NCBI GenBank assembly: GCA_026545765.1
Contig: CM048842.1
Coordinates: forward strand, 71,537,871 to 71,601,870
DNA from: Plantago major
Taxonomy: Eukaryota > Streptophyta > Magnoliopsida > Lamiales > Plantaginaceae
DNA: 64,000 nt
Reading direction: 5' to 3'
Part shown: positions 9,631 to 29,032 of the stretch, one piece after another
Layout of the letters: each line of letters begins with the position of its first letter
How positions within the stretch are numbered: the first letter of the stretch is position 1
Translations under genes and position numbers: made by a program
Notes under the pieces: model-generated
What the model saw: only the letters and a program-made list of their open reading frames with translations
What the model was told of the DNA's origin: nothing
Database searches by the model: none

Positions 9631-11055
9631 ATGGGGTTTGCTAATTTTATCAAACGCACAGTCATGGATCATCTAGAAAAGCCATCGACTTCTGAAAGGT
9701 AAATTTTCTTGTTTCCATCCTTTTCCTCTTGTTCATCAATGCTGCATAATTGCTTAAAGATTTCGATTTTCGATTCCAATATGCCACATTGATGGCTCTC
9801 TTTGGTGTGTTTTTACCATCAACATATTTATCAATCTTGATCAATTGAACTCAATTATGGATTAAGGTTAATCTTTCCGATTCTTTCTCGAGATCTTGTT
9901 TAAGGAAACTCAATCTTATTATGCGAATTATGAATTTCACAATCTTTATGGTGTTATTATTAAAGTATTGTGTGACGTTAATGGACTATAAACAAGTTGT
10001 CCGTACTGTTTCAGTACTTCTGAACCAAAGTTGACAATGGTTGCTGGGGCCTTCTACATACCGAAGGAGAGATCGGATTGTCCTGAAGGGCAGGATGCGC
10101 ACTTCATCTGTGAATCGAAACTAACGATTGGCGTGGCAGATGGAGTCGGAGGATGGTCGAGCAAGGGCGTTGATGCTGGAATATACGCACGGAAGCTCAT
10201 ATCGAATATCGTGGCTGAACTTGAAAAATATCCTGACAATGAGAGTGTTGATCTGCAGAAGATCTTGAAGAGTGCACACTCGAAGACAGACGAACTGGGA
10301 TCATCAACTGCATGCTTACTGACACTGAAGAACAATGTGAGATTCTAATGCCTCTCTAATTGTTTCTTCTTTAAATTTTATTTCCAGTGAACTGAATCTT
10401 TTTCTTTTTCTTTTGTTATTGGTACTCTGTTTTGACTCTCCGTGCGCCTATTGCTTTCCTGATCGATCTCATGGGAGATTCAGATTATTACTGGAATCCC
10501 TGTTATTACTTGTTTAACTTACAATTCTGTTCTTGAATTTCTGCAGTCATTACATTCTGCTAATGTGGGAGATAGTGGATTCTTGATACTAAGAGGTGGA
10601 GCAGAGTTGTACAAATCGCCTGTCCAGACGAAAGGCTTCAATCATCCATTCCAGCTTGGAAAATCTGCTGACAAACCAAAACATGCTCAGGTTTGTGATT
10701 TGGTTCGGTTTAGAACCTCAGAAGTGTCAATTTGCTCTCTTCATTCATTAACATTCTCTCCACGTTTGCAATTCCTCAGGTTTCATCATTTCCAGTACAA
10801 GCAGGGGACATCGTCGTTCTTGGCACAGATGGGCTATTCGACAACTTGTTTACGTTCAGTATACAGGAAATTGTGCGCTTTTCTTCAGGAACAGGACCAG
10901 AGCAAGTGGCTAGAGCAGTAGCTGAGCATGCTTATTACGATTCCACGGACAGATTGACATTTACACCCTTCGCAGAAGCCTCTTTCAATGCCGGGCGTGC
11001 GCACACAGGAGGCAAGAGAGATGATATAACCGTTGTAGTAGCTTTTATTTTGTAA
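9631..11055 (+). CDS. Compact PP2C-type protein phosphatase
   Basis: Four exons, all in phase with GT-AG borders: 9631-9698, 10015-10336, 10547-10690 and 10780-11055, coding 269 residues. It carries the metal-binding motifs of the plant PP2C/SpoIIE-like clade (Arabidopsis PP2C 55/80/26 type): GEDAHFI-like GQDAHFIC, GVADGVGGW, a NVGDSGF motif, GTDGLFDN and the C-terminal DDITVVVA. These acidic residues bind the two Mg/Mn ions used to remove phosphate from Ser/Thr. Many relatives have a long N-terminal organelle-targeting region; here only about 30 residues precede the catalytic domain, so a cytosolic/nuclear location is likely unless an upstream exon was missed. Exon 1 (22 codons) is supported by an in-phase splice only. 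The 3' end is convergent with SKIP8. Confidence 0.88.
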
Positions 11056-11495
11056 GCAATAACTAGAGGTTGATTGCCTGCCATATGACAAGTATTTTAG
11101 TTTTATCTTAATCGTATTGATTAGGCAAAATCCTACGACAAGTTGGGGTGTATGTCTGCCTTATCCACCAGTTGGTAAGTATTCAAGAGCTCAACTTTTA
11201 GTCATTTTTATTCAAAAACCAATCTATGAAAACTAGAGATTATGAGCATGATGAACTATCAAAGAAAGCAATCCACTTGATCAACCAGATGGAAAATCAC
11301 AATTTTCAAACTGTGCATGTATTGGATCATCGAATTCGAAATAAGGGGGGAAGACAGTACATCCCAAGAAATTCTTCGATGACGTCTTAAAATCAATTCG
11401 AAGTTCTAACTAAAGGAAAAAACTGTACTGTACTCAAGTTTTGAATTTTAACACTTAACATAGCTAATACTCATACTTCTGCTTCTAAATCCTTG
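11056..11495. other. Convergent 3' intergenic region
   Basis: 440 bases between the stop codons of the PP2C gene (+) and the SKIP8 gene (-); should hold both 3' untranslated regions. No other feature seen. Confidence 0.6.
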
Positions 11496-14401
11496 TCACT
11501 GCAGAACTGGTCCACCTCCTCCATGGATGAGATCTGGTGAGCTGTGGTGATGCACCATGTACCACCTCCCGTTGTGTAACTCGTACACATTAGACACGCT
11601 ATATGGAATCTCCAGGTCAATATAAGCTTTCATGGTGACCCAAGCCATATCACGCAGAACGCGCGTCCTTACATCTTGAATCTGGAAATCAACATTTTCC
11701 CAGCTGAATGCTAGCTGCCAGCTCGCCATAACTGCATTGTAACTAGTAAAAAAGTTGAGGAACAAATTAAGCTCTTTAGTTTGACGATGAGACTCAGAGA
11801 TCAAGACACTAATGCATTTGTAACTAGATCAACATCAATTTGGAGAAGCTCGTGCAGATGTTTCAACATGATAATTCAACACAGGCATATGAAAAGGATC
11901 AGTCTTGCCTGAATGACAACATCAAATAGCGCCTTCATGGTTTGAACAATTAAAATCCATAGTAAATCAAACCAATGGGTCTTAGTATAACATGGCAATT
12001 TCGATAAATCATCTTGATTTTTCTAACAAACCATTAGCCATACTTATGTAGTAATTCTCAGATTAAGCAATATTCTAATCAGTCAAAAAGAGATTTAAAT
12101 TATTTTCACCAGAAAAAACTATGCAGACAAATCATGTTGATGATGCACAGGAATGAAGATTCCATTTACTCAGCACACACATGAATAAGACCAAGACAGA
12201 ACGAGAGGAAACTGATCAGTGGAAAATAGAATATAACCGGTGATTAGTAATAAAAAATCAACAGCTACCATAACAGCAAGATAGCACAACAGAAGCTAGA
12301 GAGCTTTCAATTAAAGAAAGTGATGTACCCGCTAAATGATTGTCCAGATGCATGAAAGCACTTCACGTAATCTGCATTAAGCCAAAACTGACCCATTGCT
12401 GGAAGTGACCTATCTCTGACGATCCTGAAGAATTCAGCGTTGAAATTGACAATAGCTCGGGTAGCTGCATAATAAGCTTTCCATCCATTTGGTGGTGTTA
12501 TATTACCTTGCTCCAGAGTGAAATCCTAAGAACCAATAGGAGATAATAACTTTACCACTTTAACCGGGAGTTATGTAATTAAATAAGAACTGAGTAGTTT
12601 CAATCCAAATAACATGCATATGAAAGAGAAATGACAAGAGGAGATGAAACTAAGGCTCTGTTCTCTTCAACTGAAAACTCATTCAGTTCAGTTCTGCTTT
12701 GTTATATTTTATACTACAATTCAGTTCAGTTCAGTAAATTTCAGTTGAAAAGAACAGAGCCTAACTTGGCAAATTCTTTGAATTTCATAAACTAAATCGA
12801 ACTAAGGCCAACAAAGAGAACTTGACCAAACAGTTCTTACAATTGTGGCAAAGGAAAAGGACAGTTCGCAGTAATCAAGCTCTATAATACAATAAATAAC
12901 CACATATTGATGAACCACAAATACAACTCATGCTAGACTTCAGGAAGCACTATTTCAGGGAGGAATTGTTTTTTCAGAAATAACATGAATTTTATCTACT
13001 TTAGTGAAACAACGGGATTCATCTCTCTCTCAAGCTTTATTGAAGGTGGCTTTGGCTGATAGTAATGGACAAACAAAATCTTGACCAAGTAAATGAATCT
13101 GGAATGCCCTTTATCTCCCCGCCTAGGTTTAGAGCAGAACTCATTCCTACTAGAACAGACCACAACAGACTTCTAAAGCAATGGACAATAGCAAGGCATT
13201 CCACATTGCGGTACCTCAGATATATCAGGAAGGAACGTTGTTTCCCCTACTTCATCTATTATAAGTCTATATCCCATCCACCACAAAAAAGCAAAACTAT
13301 ACAACATCTGCACTTTGCTTGTACCATTCTCCTTGACTTTACAGAAAAGGTTTATCCACGGATTACAGATATTCCTTGTTCGTTAGGAAAAATGCCATTG
13401 AGAAAACAATCACAAATTCAGTTTCTCATCCACAGAGACTTATTGCTCCATCTAGATAACTTGGCAAATATCGTTGTGTGGTAGATTCACTAGTTTCCTA
13501 TTATATGTGATTAACCAGGTGGAAGCCCAGTTTACGTGTATGTCAGTGACAAGGTAACAATCAAGATCAAAATAAGCATGCATAACAGGTTAAAGCCACT
13601 ATTTGCATAATCCATAAGGGAATAATTCTTGAATGATAGCCAATCAAGTAACGACAAACTGATATTGTTATCTGCCGAATAATGCATAATGGAAGGCTTT
13701 TCTTCAGATATACATCAACCTTGATATTCCTAGAACATTTCCGTTTCTCATTTTTCAGTAATCCAGGAGGAATCTGATCCATGTATTCTATAGAACACAA
13801 GTCACCAAAAGTTGTCCTTCCTTTTCCTCCTAACTAGTTTTCATCATTCGATTTTTACAAAATCAAAGCAACCTAACTAATTCCAAATATCATCAACGAG
13901 TCACATTAAATCCAACAAAAACTGCACAAAATACACGAAAACAAATTACAAACAGCAGTGCAATCTAAGGGAGGCACGGACCTTATGATAGAGCGCTTTC
14001 CAAGCATTATCGTCATTTGCAGCCTTACGCATGAGCGAATTCGTCATGGAAAGACGGCAAAGGCTCGGGAAATCCAAATAACTGAGGGCGTGCGTGGTGA
14101 TCTCCGGCACCAACTGCTCCATCATAGACGCACCTGTCTGCCTATCCAGCACCATCTCCACACTGGTATCACTGTTACCACTACTGCCACGCAATTGAGC
14201 TGTCATTTGCTCACCTCCACCAATCTCAATCTCATCACCCACACAATAATGATTCTCCAAACCAGAAGGACCCGATTGCAATTTGGTTATGCGGAAAAAC
14301 AAAACAGTCGAGAAAACGAAACAAAACAGGGTCGCTGCTAAGGCTACCAGAAATGACGCATAATTGACGGTAAAGGAAATGCCAGAAACCGAAACGTCCA
14401 T
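11496..14401 (-). CDS. SKIP8: F-box protein SKIP8-like
   Basis: Three exons on the minus strand: 14401-13982, 12525-12329 and 11742-11496, in phase, coding 287 residues. Residues ~10-36 form a hydrophobic membrane segment (YASFLVALAATLFCFVFSTV), as in Arabidopsis SKIP8 (At4g10925). The F-box follows (MMEQLVPEITTHALSYLDFP, then SLCRLSMTNSLMRKAANDDN), which would bind ASK/SKP1 in an SCF ubiquitin ligase. The C-terminal half (NGWKAYYAATRAIVNFN to the end) has the SnoaL/NTF2-like fold typical of this family and may recognise substrate. The first intron (12526-13981) is 1.46 kb and carries a Tourist-like MITE. A further intron in the 5' untranslated region is possible (donor-like GAG|GTAATC near 14497). 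Confidence 0.9.
12654..12761. mobile_element. Tourist-like MITE, copy 2 (in SKIP8 intron 1)
   Basis: 108 bp, flanked by TAA at 12651-12653 and 12762-12764. Termini GGCTCTGTTCTCTTCAACTG and, reverse complemented, GGCTCTGTTCTTTTCAACTG are almost perfect inverted repeats. The interior shares TTATATTTTATACTA and the TTCAGTTCAGT units with copy 1 at 6277-6394. Confidence 0.85.
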
Positions 14402-16696
14402 CCACAGGTCATGAAATTAGATTGAAAACGACGACTGCAACAATTTTCGCAGCTCATGAACGGAAGAAAGTGATAAGCGAGAAAAACCCTAGATTACCTC
14501 GAAGATAAATGTCGTCAAGCAAGCGCTTGTTTTCCTTAATGGAGGAAAAAACTCGGTGAATTCGAAGCCCTAATTGAAAACTAGCTAGGGTTTGGTAGAA
14601 TTTAGGGCGAGAGAGAAACAATTGCTTGAGAGAGAGTGGAGAAATGGGTGGTTTTGTAACTGAAATTAAGAGAAGAAGGTGGAAGAGCCCAAAAATGCAA
14701 ATAAAATTTATGTCGAGGGTAATTTTGATATTTTCATGCCTCAAGCTTTAACTGCGTCGTTTAGTGCTTGTAGTTTTCGTTAGGCCATTCAATGGCTTAC
14801 CTAAAATGAATAAGAATTAATTTTGTTGATAAAACTTTTACGTGTAATGCTTGGTTTTTTTCAAAATTCTTGAATTGAATTAAATCGAAACGAATCAAAC
14901 TGAAATGAATCAAGAAATTACATTTGTCATTTTTTAATAATAATGAATCTACATCCCATTCATTAATAAATTCGTAAGGAGACTTTTTACGGACGTTGGT
15001 ATAATTCTTCAAATTACTTTAAAAGAATATAATAAAATTATATTATAAAATAAATTAAGTATATTTGACTAACATAACTTTGTTTTATACTTTTTGTGCG
15101 TAATTTGTAGAGTTTGGTTTACTTTTAGTTTGGTATAACTTGTTTTTTATTTATTAAGTTTGAGAAAAACTCAACGTATCTTCGAGTTCTTATTGTTCTA
15201 ATATCTTCCAAAAAGAACATGTCGATTTTTTGTTAGAGATGTACAACAAAGTATGTGAACCAGGTTTGAATGGTTCCTGTAGTTTCTTATCTTAACTCAA
15301 CTTTTACGGTAGAAAAGAAAGGTAATTCGAATCGTAACTATACTTTTTATTTCATTGATCTACTAAAAGTCGTGTTAAAAAGAAAGAAAGAAAAAGGTTG
15401 AAAATATCTCAATTGGATAAATTTTCTTATTTTCCTCGTACAAAAGATGGGTTGTGTAAATAAATGATAAAATATTAATAATAATAATAATAATAATAAT
15501 AATTTAATGAACTTAAGAGAGTCGAATGAAGAAAGTCGAATCAAGAGAGCGAATCAAGGCGAATGAAATGAATCAATCGAATCGAACGAGTTTTCAGTTG
15601 AAAAGAACAGAGCCTAAGTATCTGAAGAGACGGGTCTCTATATATTTATCTAGAGATATACTTGTCAAGGAAAATATTCGTGTTATTAATTAAAATATAT
15701 ATGTTATGTTTTTAACATTGATGTTTTTTCATATTACAATAAGACTAATTTCGTTAACAGTATATACGTTTTGATTAATAACATACATGATTTTATTGAT
15801 AACATATAATGTCTCTAAATAAGTTATCTATATATCGTTTCTCATGAGACCTTGTAATGTTTTATCAGTGTATTTACGTGTGTTTGTAATATCAATATTT
15901 ATACTTTATAGTAAACATATGGAATGTGTGTGACTATGATCAAAATGTTTATCGGTCATTTTAGTACTTTTATAAAATCGATACACCACAAAATTACTCA
16001 CCTAGCTTTAATCACTACAATTTTCCATCATCATGATTCATGACTTGCGAGCTATTAAGTCTCATGAGAGACGGTTTCTAAATATAACATAGACTGTTTT
16101 GATTAATAATATGAATGATTTTATTAATATAAATCGTGTTTAGATAAGTTATTAAAAACCGTCTTTATGATAAAACATTATATACACGTTCAAATTTTGT
16201 GATGCTGGATTGGGTCATAAAATTGATTTTTGTGTAAGTTGGAAATTTATTGGGGAATCAATAAAGAGAAGCATATTGCGGTTCACCTAACTACTCAAGG
16301 TTAGTTAAACCATTAACAAGGCAATGGCCACTTGACAGTACTAATAAGGAATAAATGCCCTTTATAATCCACAACTGATTCTGGAAAAACATTATGGCAT
16401 AAATTAGAGAACATAAAGGCAAAAACATCAATCAATCTTCTCATCTTATTCCAATCTTCTGAATAGCATCCAAGATACCAAATTTGGAATTTTCCGTTTT
16501 CGTTACATATAATTCATATCTATCGTGGCTATAATTCATCCACATCACACAGTGATCCGATCAAGGGATGGGTACAACTCTAAAGTTTGCTCTATAGATA
16601 TAACTGAATCAATATATTTACCAGTAGAAACTAGGGAGAGTGTATTTGGATATCTGTAAATCCATGACCTACATATACACCTCGACTACTGAGAAT
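14402..16696. other. Intergenic region between SKIP8 and the SUN gene
   Basis: 14402-14760 holds the SKIP8 5' untranslated region and promoter. The rest is AT-rich with no supported gene. It contains an (AAT)n microsatellite at 15474-15503 and, at 15592-15614, a lone Tourist-type terminus (CAGTTGAAAAGAACAGAGCC followed by TAA) whose partner end was not found. 16560-16696 is probably the 3' untranslated region of the SUN gene. Confidence 0.6.
15474..15503. repeat. (AAT)n microsatellite
   Basis: About ten uninterrupted AAT/ATA triplets read directly from the sequence. Confidence 0.9.
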
Positions 16697-17288
16697 TTAA
16701 CCGTAAATCAGTGGGATGAGCATTGTCATACTGCAGAAGATGAGAAGTAGCGTCCATCCTCTACTTGACCTAGGAGAGCAGAAAAATTTCACAATCCGGC
16801 TGAACATAAACCTTAGAATGGCCATCCAGGCGAAGCAAAAGCCCAGTGTTAGTATGACCAGCTCTTTCTTTTCCAAACTCGCTTGATCACGTGTAATCTT
16901 ATTAATCTCTGATCTGTGGCATATGTAATAGACCGTTGAAATAAATGTAAGGAAATGTGCTGTGAAATCCCAACGCTGAAACTCAATCACATAAGGTAAT
17001 TTAAACTGTGTAACACGCAACATCATTGTAGTTCAGTATGGGAATCACTTTAAGCCAGTAAATTGGTAAATGAACGAAACAAAAACACTACGGTTACCAA
17101 ATTCAGGAAGCAGTTGAGACACATGCAAACGATTTTAGTAAACAATTCTCAAGAAATGCCACCACAAACCTCAATAAACCATTTTCTGTTTCCAAGAGAT
17201 CCATTCTAGTCGAGACAGAAGTCCTCCAAGACGCTAGCTCTTTAGTTTCTTTTTCCTGTGCAAATGAAGAGAAATTGATTAGAACAAA

Positions 17289-17356
<68 letters not shown>

Positions 17357-19280
17357 GTATATGTTTCAGAAAATTAGTAATAAGTAGTAGCGCACACACC
17401 ATTATCTCCTTCCATTCCATAAGATTCTTCAACTCTAGTTTTCTTTTCTCCAGAAGCTCAGAAAACTTTGTCAGCTCATTTTCGAGCTCGGGCAGAACCT
17501 CCCCACGTCTTTTGTGAAGTTCTCTGATGTACTCCTCCAGCACAGACAAATTCAACTCAAGCGACCTGACCTTTTGCAAAACTACCTTGAGTGCAGCATC
17601 GGGGTGCAATCTGTTATTTGTAGGCTGCCTAACCTTCACAGTTGGATCAGGAGTACTACTACTTGGAACCACTGATTTCTTCTGGCCATCTGGAGGAAGC
17701 TTTTTAACTTCATCAGCACGTCCAACAGTCTTGTTAGCACCTAAATCTATTTCAGATTTTTCTGAAGCTGGTTTGGGCACTACCAAAGGCAATGCAGTTG
17801 AATTAGCTTTTGGCAATCTGTTACTAGAAGCCTCTCCAGAAGTAATAATCAAATCCTCAAGCATCTGTTCAACGGCATCGATCCCATACACCTCTACAAC
17901 ACTTAATGTGCAGTAGAACTCGGACCCATAATGACTACGCAAAGTGACTCTCAAATATCTAACCCATTTTGGTTCTGGCAGCTTGAAGCATTGAGCTTGC
18001 TTGATGTTCGCCGCAACAAAGGTCCCTAGTGAATCCCAAGTCTCAGTCGGATATTCCATGCTCCCAGATAACTCAAAATCTTTAAAATTTGAAGAGTGGT
18101 GCTCAAAATTTGCAATCCTCACTACGTCAACCAAAGTTTCACCTGCAAGTTCAATGTCAAGGAACTTTCCCTCCGCAGAACAGGGGTTTCGGAGATACTT
18201 ATCGTGATCCTTCCCCAACACGTTACTTGCCCCCTTAGCCTCCTTGTTATTACCAACCACTTTCGCACCCTTGGCTGCAGAGGCATAGTTGTATGGCTTC
18301 CCATCAGGCTCAAGTCTGTGAGTGATGTTTACAAGCTGTTGTGGGTCACTCTTTTCTCTGCTAGAGATATGTTTGAACTCATCAAGATTCGGATAAGTTA
18401 ATTGCATTTGCCCATTCTGTTGATTTCCAGGTTCCCCAATTTTACCATCTTCTTGGTTACAACAACACATGTACGCATTATGTCCTAACACAATTGACAC
18501 AGTCTCCTCCAACGCACTCATGTACTGGGAAGAGCTCTCCCTATATGGAGAGCTAATATACGAAGCGGAATCATTAACAATAATGGACAGGTTCAACTCC
18601 ACCAAAGGCTCAATAGCTTGGTTCTTTACCACATTATCTACAACAGGAACAGCACGTTTGCACAAGTTTTCACGACAAACACTAGAGTTACTTGTACTCT
18701 CATCATAGGAAGAGGAACTTCCTGCAAATTATGTACCCAAAAAATGTTCTTTCCGTCAACAACACATGATTACACAATAGAAAATTGCAATTTTTCTTCA
18801 GAAAATGAAGTGCTTAAAGATGAATGTAGCTTGTTGCCTTATCTCTATCAATATGTTCCAAAATTTCCCAACTCACAACATAGCTAAATTAACTATTTAA
18901 CCATCTATAACAATATGAATACTGTGATTCAACAAATCAGCAAATTAAAGAAGCCAAAAAAGGCTATTTCATTTCATTAAAAGGAAACAATCCAAATCAA
19001 GATTGGCAAACCATATATAAATAATGAAGGCAAAAGGAAAAGAGAAATGACCTTGATTTCCACGAGTGAGGCGAAACTCAGTGTGAAACAAGATAAGACC
19101 ACACCAAAAGGAGAAGAAGAGAGGAAGAGAGAGCTGACGGAAAAAGCTTCTTTTTTTTCTTGCAGACTTGGATTTGGTGTTGTGAATTGAATTGGCGAAG
19201 GAGTTTGTGAAAAAGATGGGATTTTGATGATGATTCGTCGATGATGATTTTGTGGTCTCAACACCTCCACACTTCTTCAT
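16697..19280 (-). CDS. Mid-SUN domain protein (SUN3/SUN4/SUN5 type)
   Basis: Four exons on the minus strand: 19280-19052, 18721-17400, 17255-17170 and 16913-16697, coding 617 residues, close to the length of plant mid-SUN proteins. An N-terminal membrane segment lies in exon 1 (around [15 protein letters not shown], residues ~50-67). The SUN domain is central (~215-357), with [15 protein letters not shown] at its start and [19 protein letters not shown] near its end. A coiled coil follows (~450-515, [20 protein letters not shown] onward), and two membrane segments close the protein (~570-617, [16 protein letters not shown] and [16 protein letters not shown]). These proteins sit in the ER and nuclear envelope and link membranes to nuclear positioning and protein quality control. 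Introns are short; the 144-bp intron 2 is unusual and is discussed under findings. Arabidopsis At4g23950 and At1g71360 are the nearest remembered relatives. Confidence 0.93.
17291..17356. repeat. (AT)n(AC)n microsatellite in SUN intron 2
   Basis: 28 AT dinucleotides (17291-17346) followed by five AC dinucleotides. It makes up nearly half of the 144-bp intron and, read in the frame of the flanking exons on the minus strand, codes for alternating Ile-Tyr with no stop. Confidence 0.95.
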
Positions 19281-20218
19281 CTCTCATTGGCTTTGCCCTC
19301 TTGTCTTTCACCTAATAAACAGACAATGATAATTAATACAATACAACAAATGCAATGCTCGCTCATTCGTTCGTTCAGCAGCAGATCACTTGTGTTTCCT
19401 TTTCCTGCATGTAATCGAAAATTGTTTGTTTCTAGTTGCAGCAGCAAGCTGTAATTTTTGGGGAATGATTTTTCCTTTTTTTGTTTTATTGAGGATTTAT
19501 TTGACAGCCACTGAAAAATGTCGCTTTGTGTGCATCTGGGAAGAAGAAAGAATTATAATTCACAGTAATTTGTTATTAGTAACTTATTATACCATTTAGA
19601 TCCAAATTCCACACTATTTTATGAAATTGCTAAATCACCCCATTTCTTTTTCCATTCTTTATTTTAATTTCACTGTGATTTTTTACAATGTATGTAGGAC
19701 CAATTACACGAATCGAATCATACCATGTGAGAGTGGGTGTACCAAGTACCATTTATTCCACTTTGTCTTAATTGACAGGTTCGGTATTATCAGAATATAC
19801 GCGGCCACGCGTGTAGCTTTGAGTTTACAAAATATCAGCAGTCCTTGGAATAGAAAATAGACAAGAATACCAAATGTCTTGGGGAATGGGCAGGAGAGGT
19901 GAGTGTTAAGAAATAAGAATCATATGAGAGCAAAGAAGATAATTTGTTTTCTATTTATGTATACTCAAGTTTGAACGTTGTTCAAAATCTACAGATGACA
20001 TAATCCAAGGAAAAATAATATAGAAAACAAAATTTCACTACAAACTCTCTCTAAGAATCTACAACCTTAACAACAAAATCTTCCAGCTGCTTTCTTGTTG
20101 CCTGGAAATATCAACTCAATGTGCATTCAGGTGCCCGGTCGACCCACCTTGAATTGCATGTAACTTCCAGTCGAAATCATCAGCACCAATCGTTTGTTAT
20201 GTTTGCTAGACATGGCTA
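19281..20218. promoter_or_regulatory. Intergenic: SUN promoter side and FTSHI1 3' side
   Basis: Holds the upstream region of the SUN gene and, toward 20218, the 3' untranslated region of FTSHI1. Both genes point the same way. No coding region is supported; short plus-strand ORFs here have no recognisable content. Confidence 0.45.
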
Positions 20219-27944
<7,726 letters not shown>

Positions 27945-29032
27945 AGTTTCTTCAGCTGAAATTGGAGTGTATTAGGTGAATTTGAGATGAAGAATTTGCA
28001 TTTTGTCGATTGTTAACAGTGGATGGAAGTGAGGTGAAGGAAGAAGAAAACAGGATGTTCCATGGATGAATGCTTTCAACTGGGAGTAACAAGGATATAA
28101 TATAGACTCAAAAGATGGAGGAGGAGAAATCGGTGTTCACAGTCATGACGATTTCTGATTTTATGTAATCGTCTCATCTATTTGTTTATTGTTTCGAGTC
28201 GACAGAATTGCGTATAATCTCCTCGAGTTTTGGATATTACAAAATACTAATCGACGAATACTAATTTTTTCATATAAACCAAATTTTATTATTAAACTAA
28301 TTTCGCACATCGTCAACAAATTAATGGCACGAAATATAGTTATGATAAGATCATTTCTTTGTAAGTACACTATCTAACCAACTCGGGTAAATGTCAAATT
28401 TTGAAACTATTATAAATCATATACTCGTTACCACTTACCAGTCAAATTACCTAGACTATTACTACTAATAAAACTACTAGTCCAGGGCACAATATCCACA
28501 TCTTGATCATTCGAGATATCCTCAACGAGGAATCTGCCACGTATTGACAAATACTATTATAACTTTTTCAACGGTTACTTGGTCAAACAAGACTCCAAAT
28601 ATCCTCAACAAAGGTTATTTACCATCTGCAATTAATCTAACTATGAGTTTCATCATTGTCACATTACTGTCATTTCATACACGATGCCAAATATGTGGCT
28701 TTGTTTTAGTGATACCATGGTTAAATGTCTCAAAATGTTGAAATAGCATCTGATAAAAAATATACTCCACCATTGAAACACATTGGGCACACGCTCTCTT
28801 TTCTTTCATTTAGATCATTTAGTCCTCAAGTATGCATCTCGGCACAGCTTATTTTTACATGAAACAGAAAAAAGAACCATCACGTACATCGAATTACTTA
28901 CTACTATGATCTTAGTTCAATACTTCCCTAATCAAGAAACTACACGACCAATTAGAGCTTCAACCTTGCAAATCGTAACTGCGTTCCGATCACATACAAA
29001 CACCGTAATTATGTTTTGCCCATTTAATTCAT
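27945..29032. other. FTSHI1 promoter side and RING/PHD 3' side
   Basis: 1.09 kb between the FTSHI1 start and the stop of the upstream RING/PHD gene; both genes run on the minus strand. No coding region supported. Confidence 0.5.

Noticed and set aside
13065..13484. 139-residue plus-strand ORF in SKIP8 intron 1
   Set aside because: Antisense to an intron, no recognisable domain, no flanking exons; chance ORF.
17103..18665. Single 520-residue ORF taken as the SUN protein
   Set aside because: It runs through an intron (17256-17399) and past a donor at 17170; splicing gives the conserved C-terminal membrane segments from 16913-16697, which the ORF lacks.
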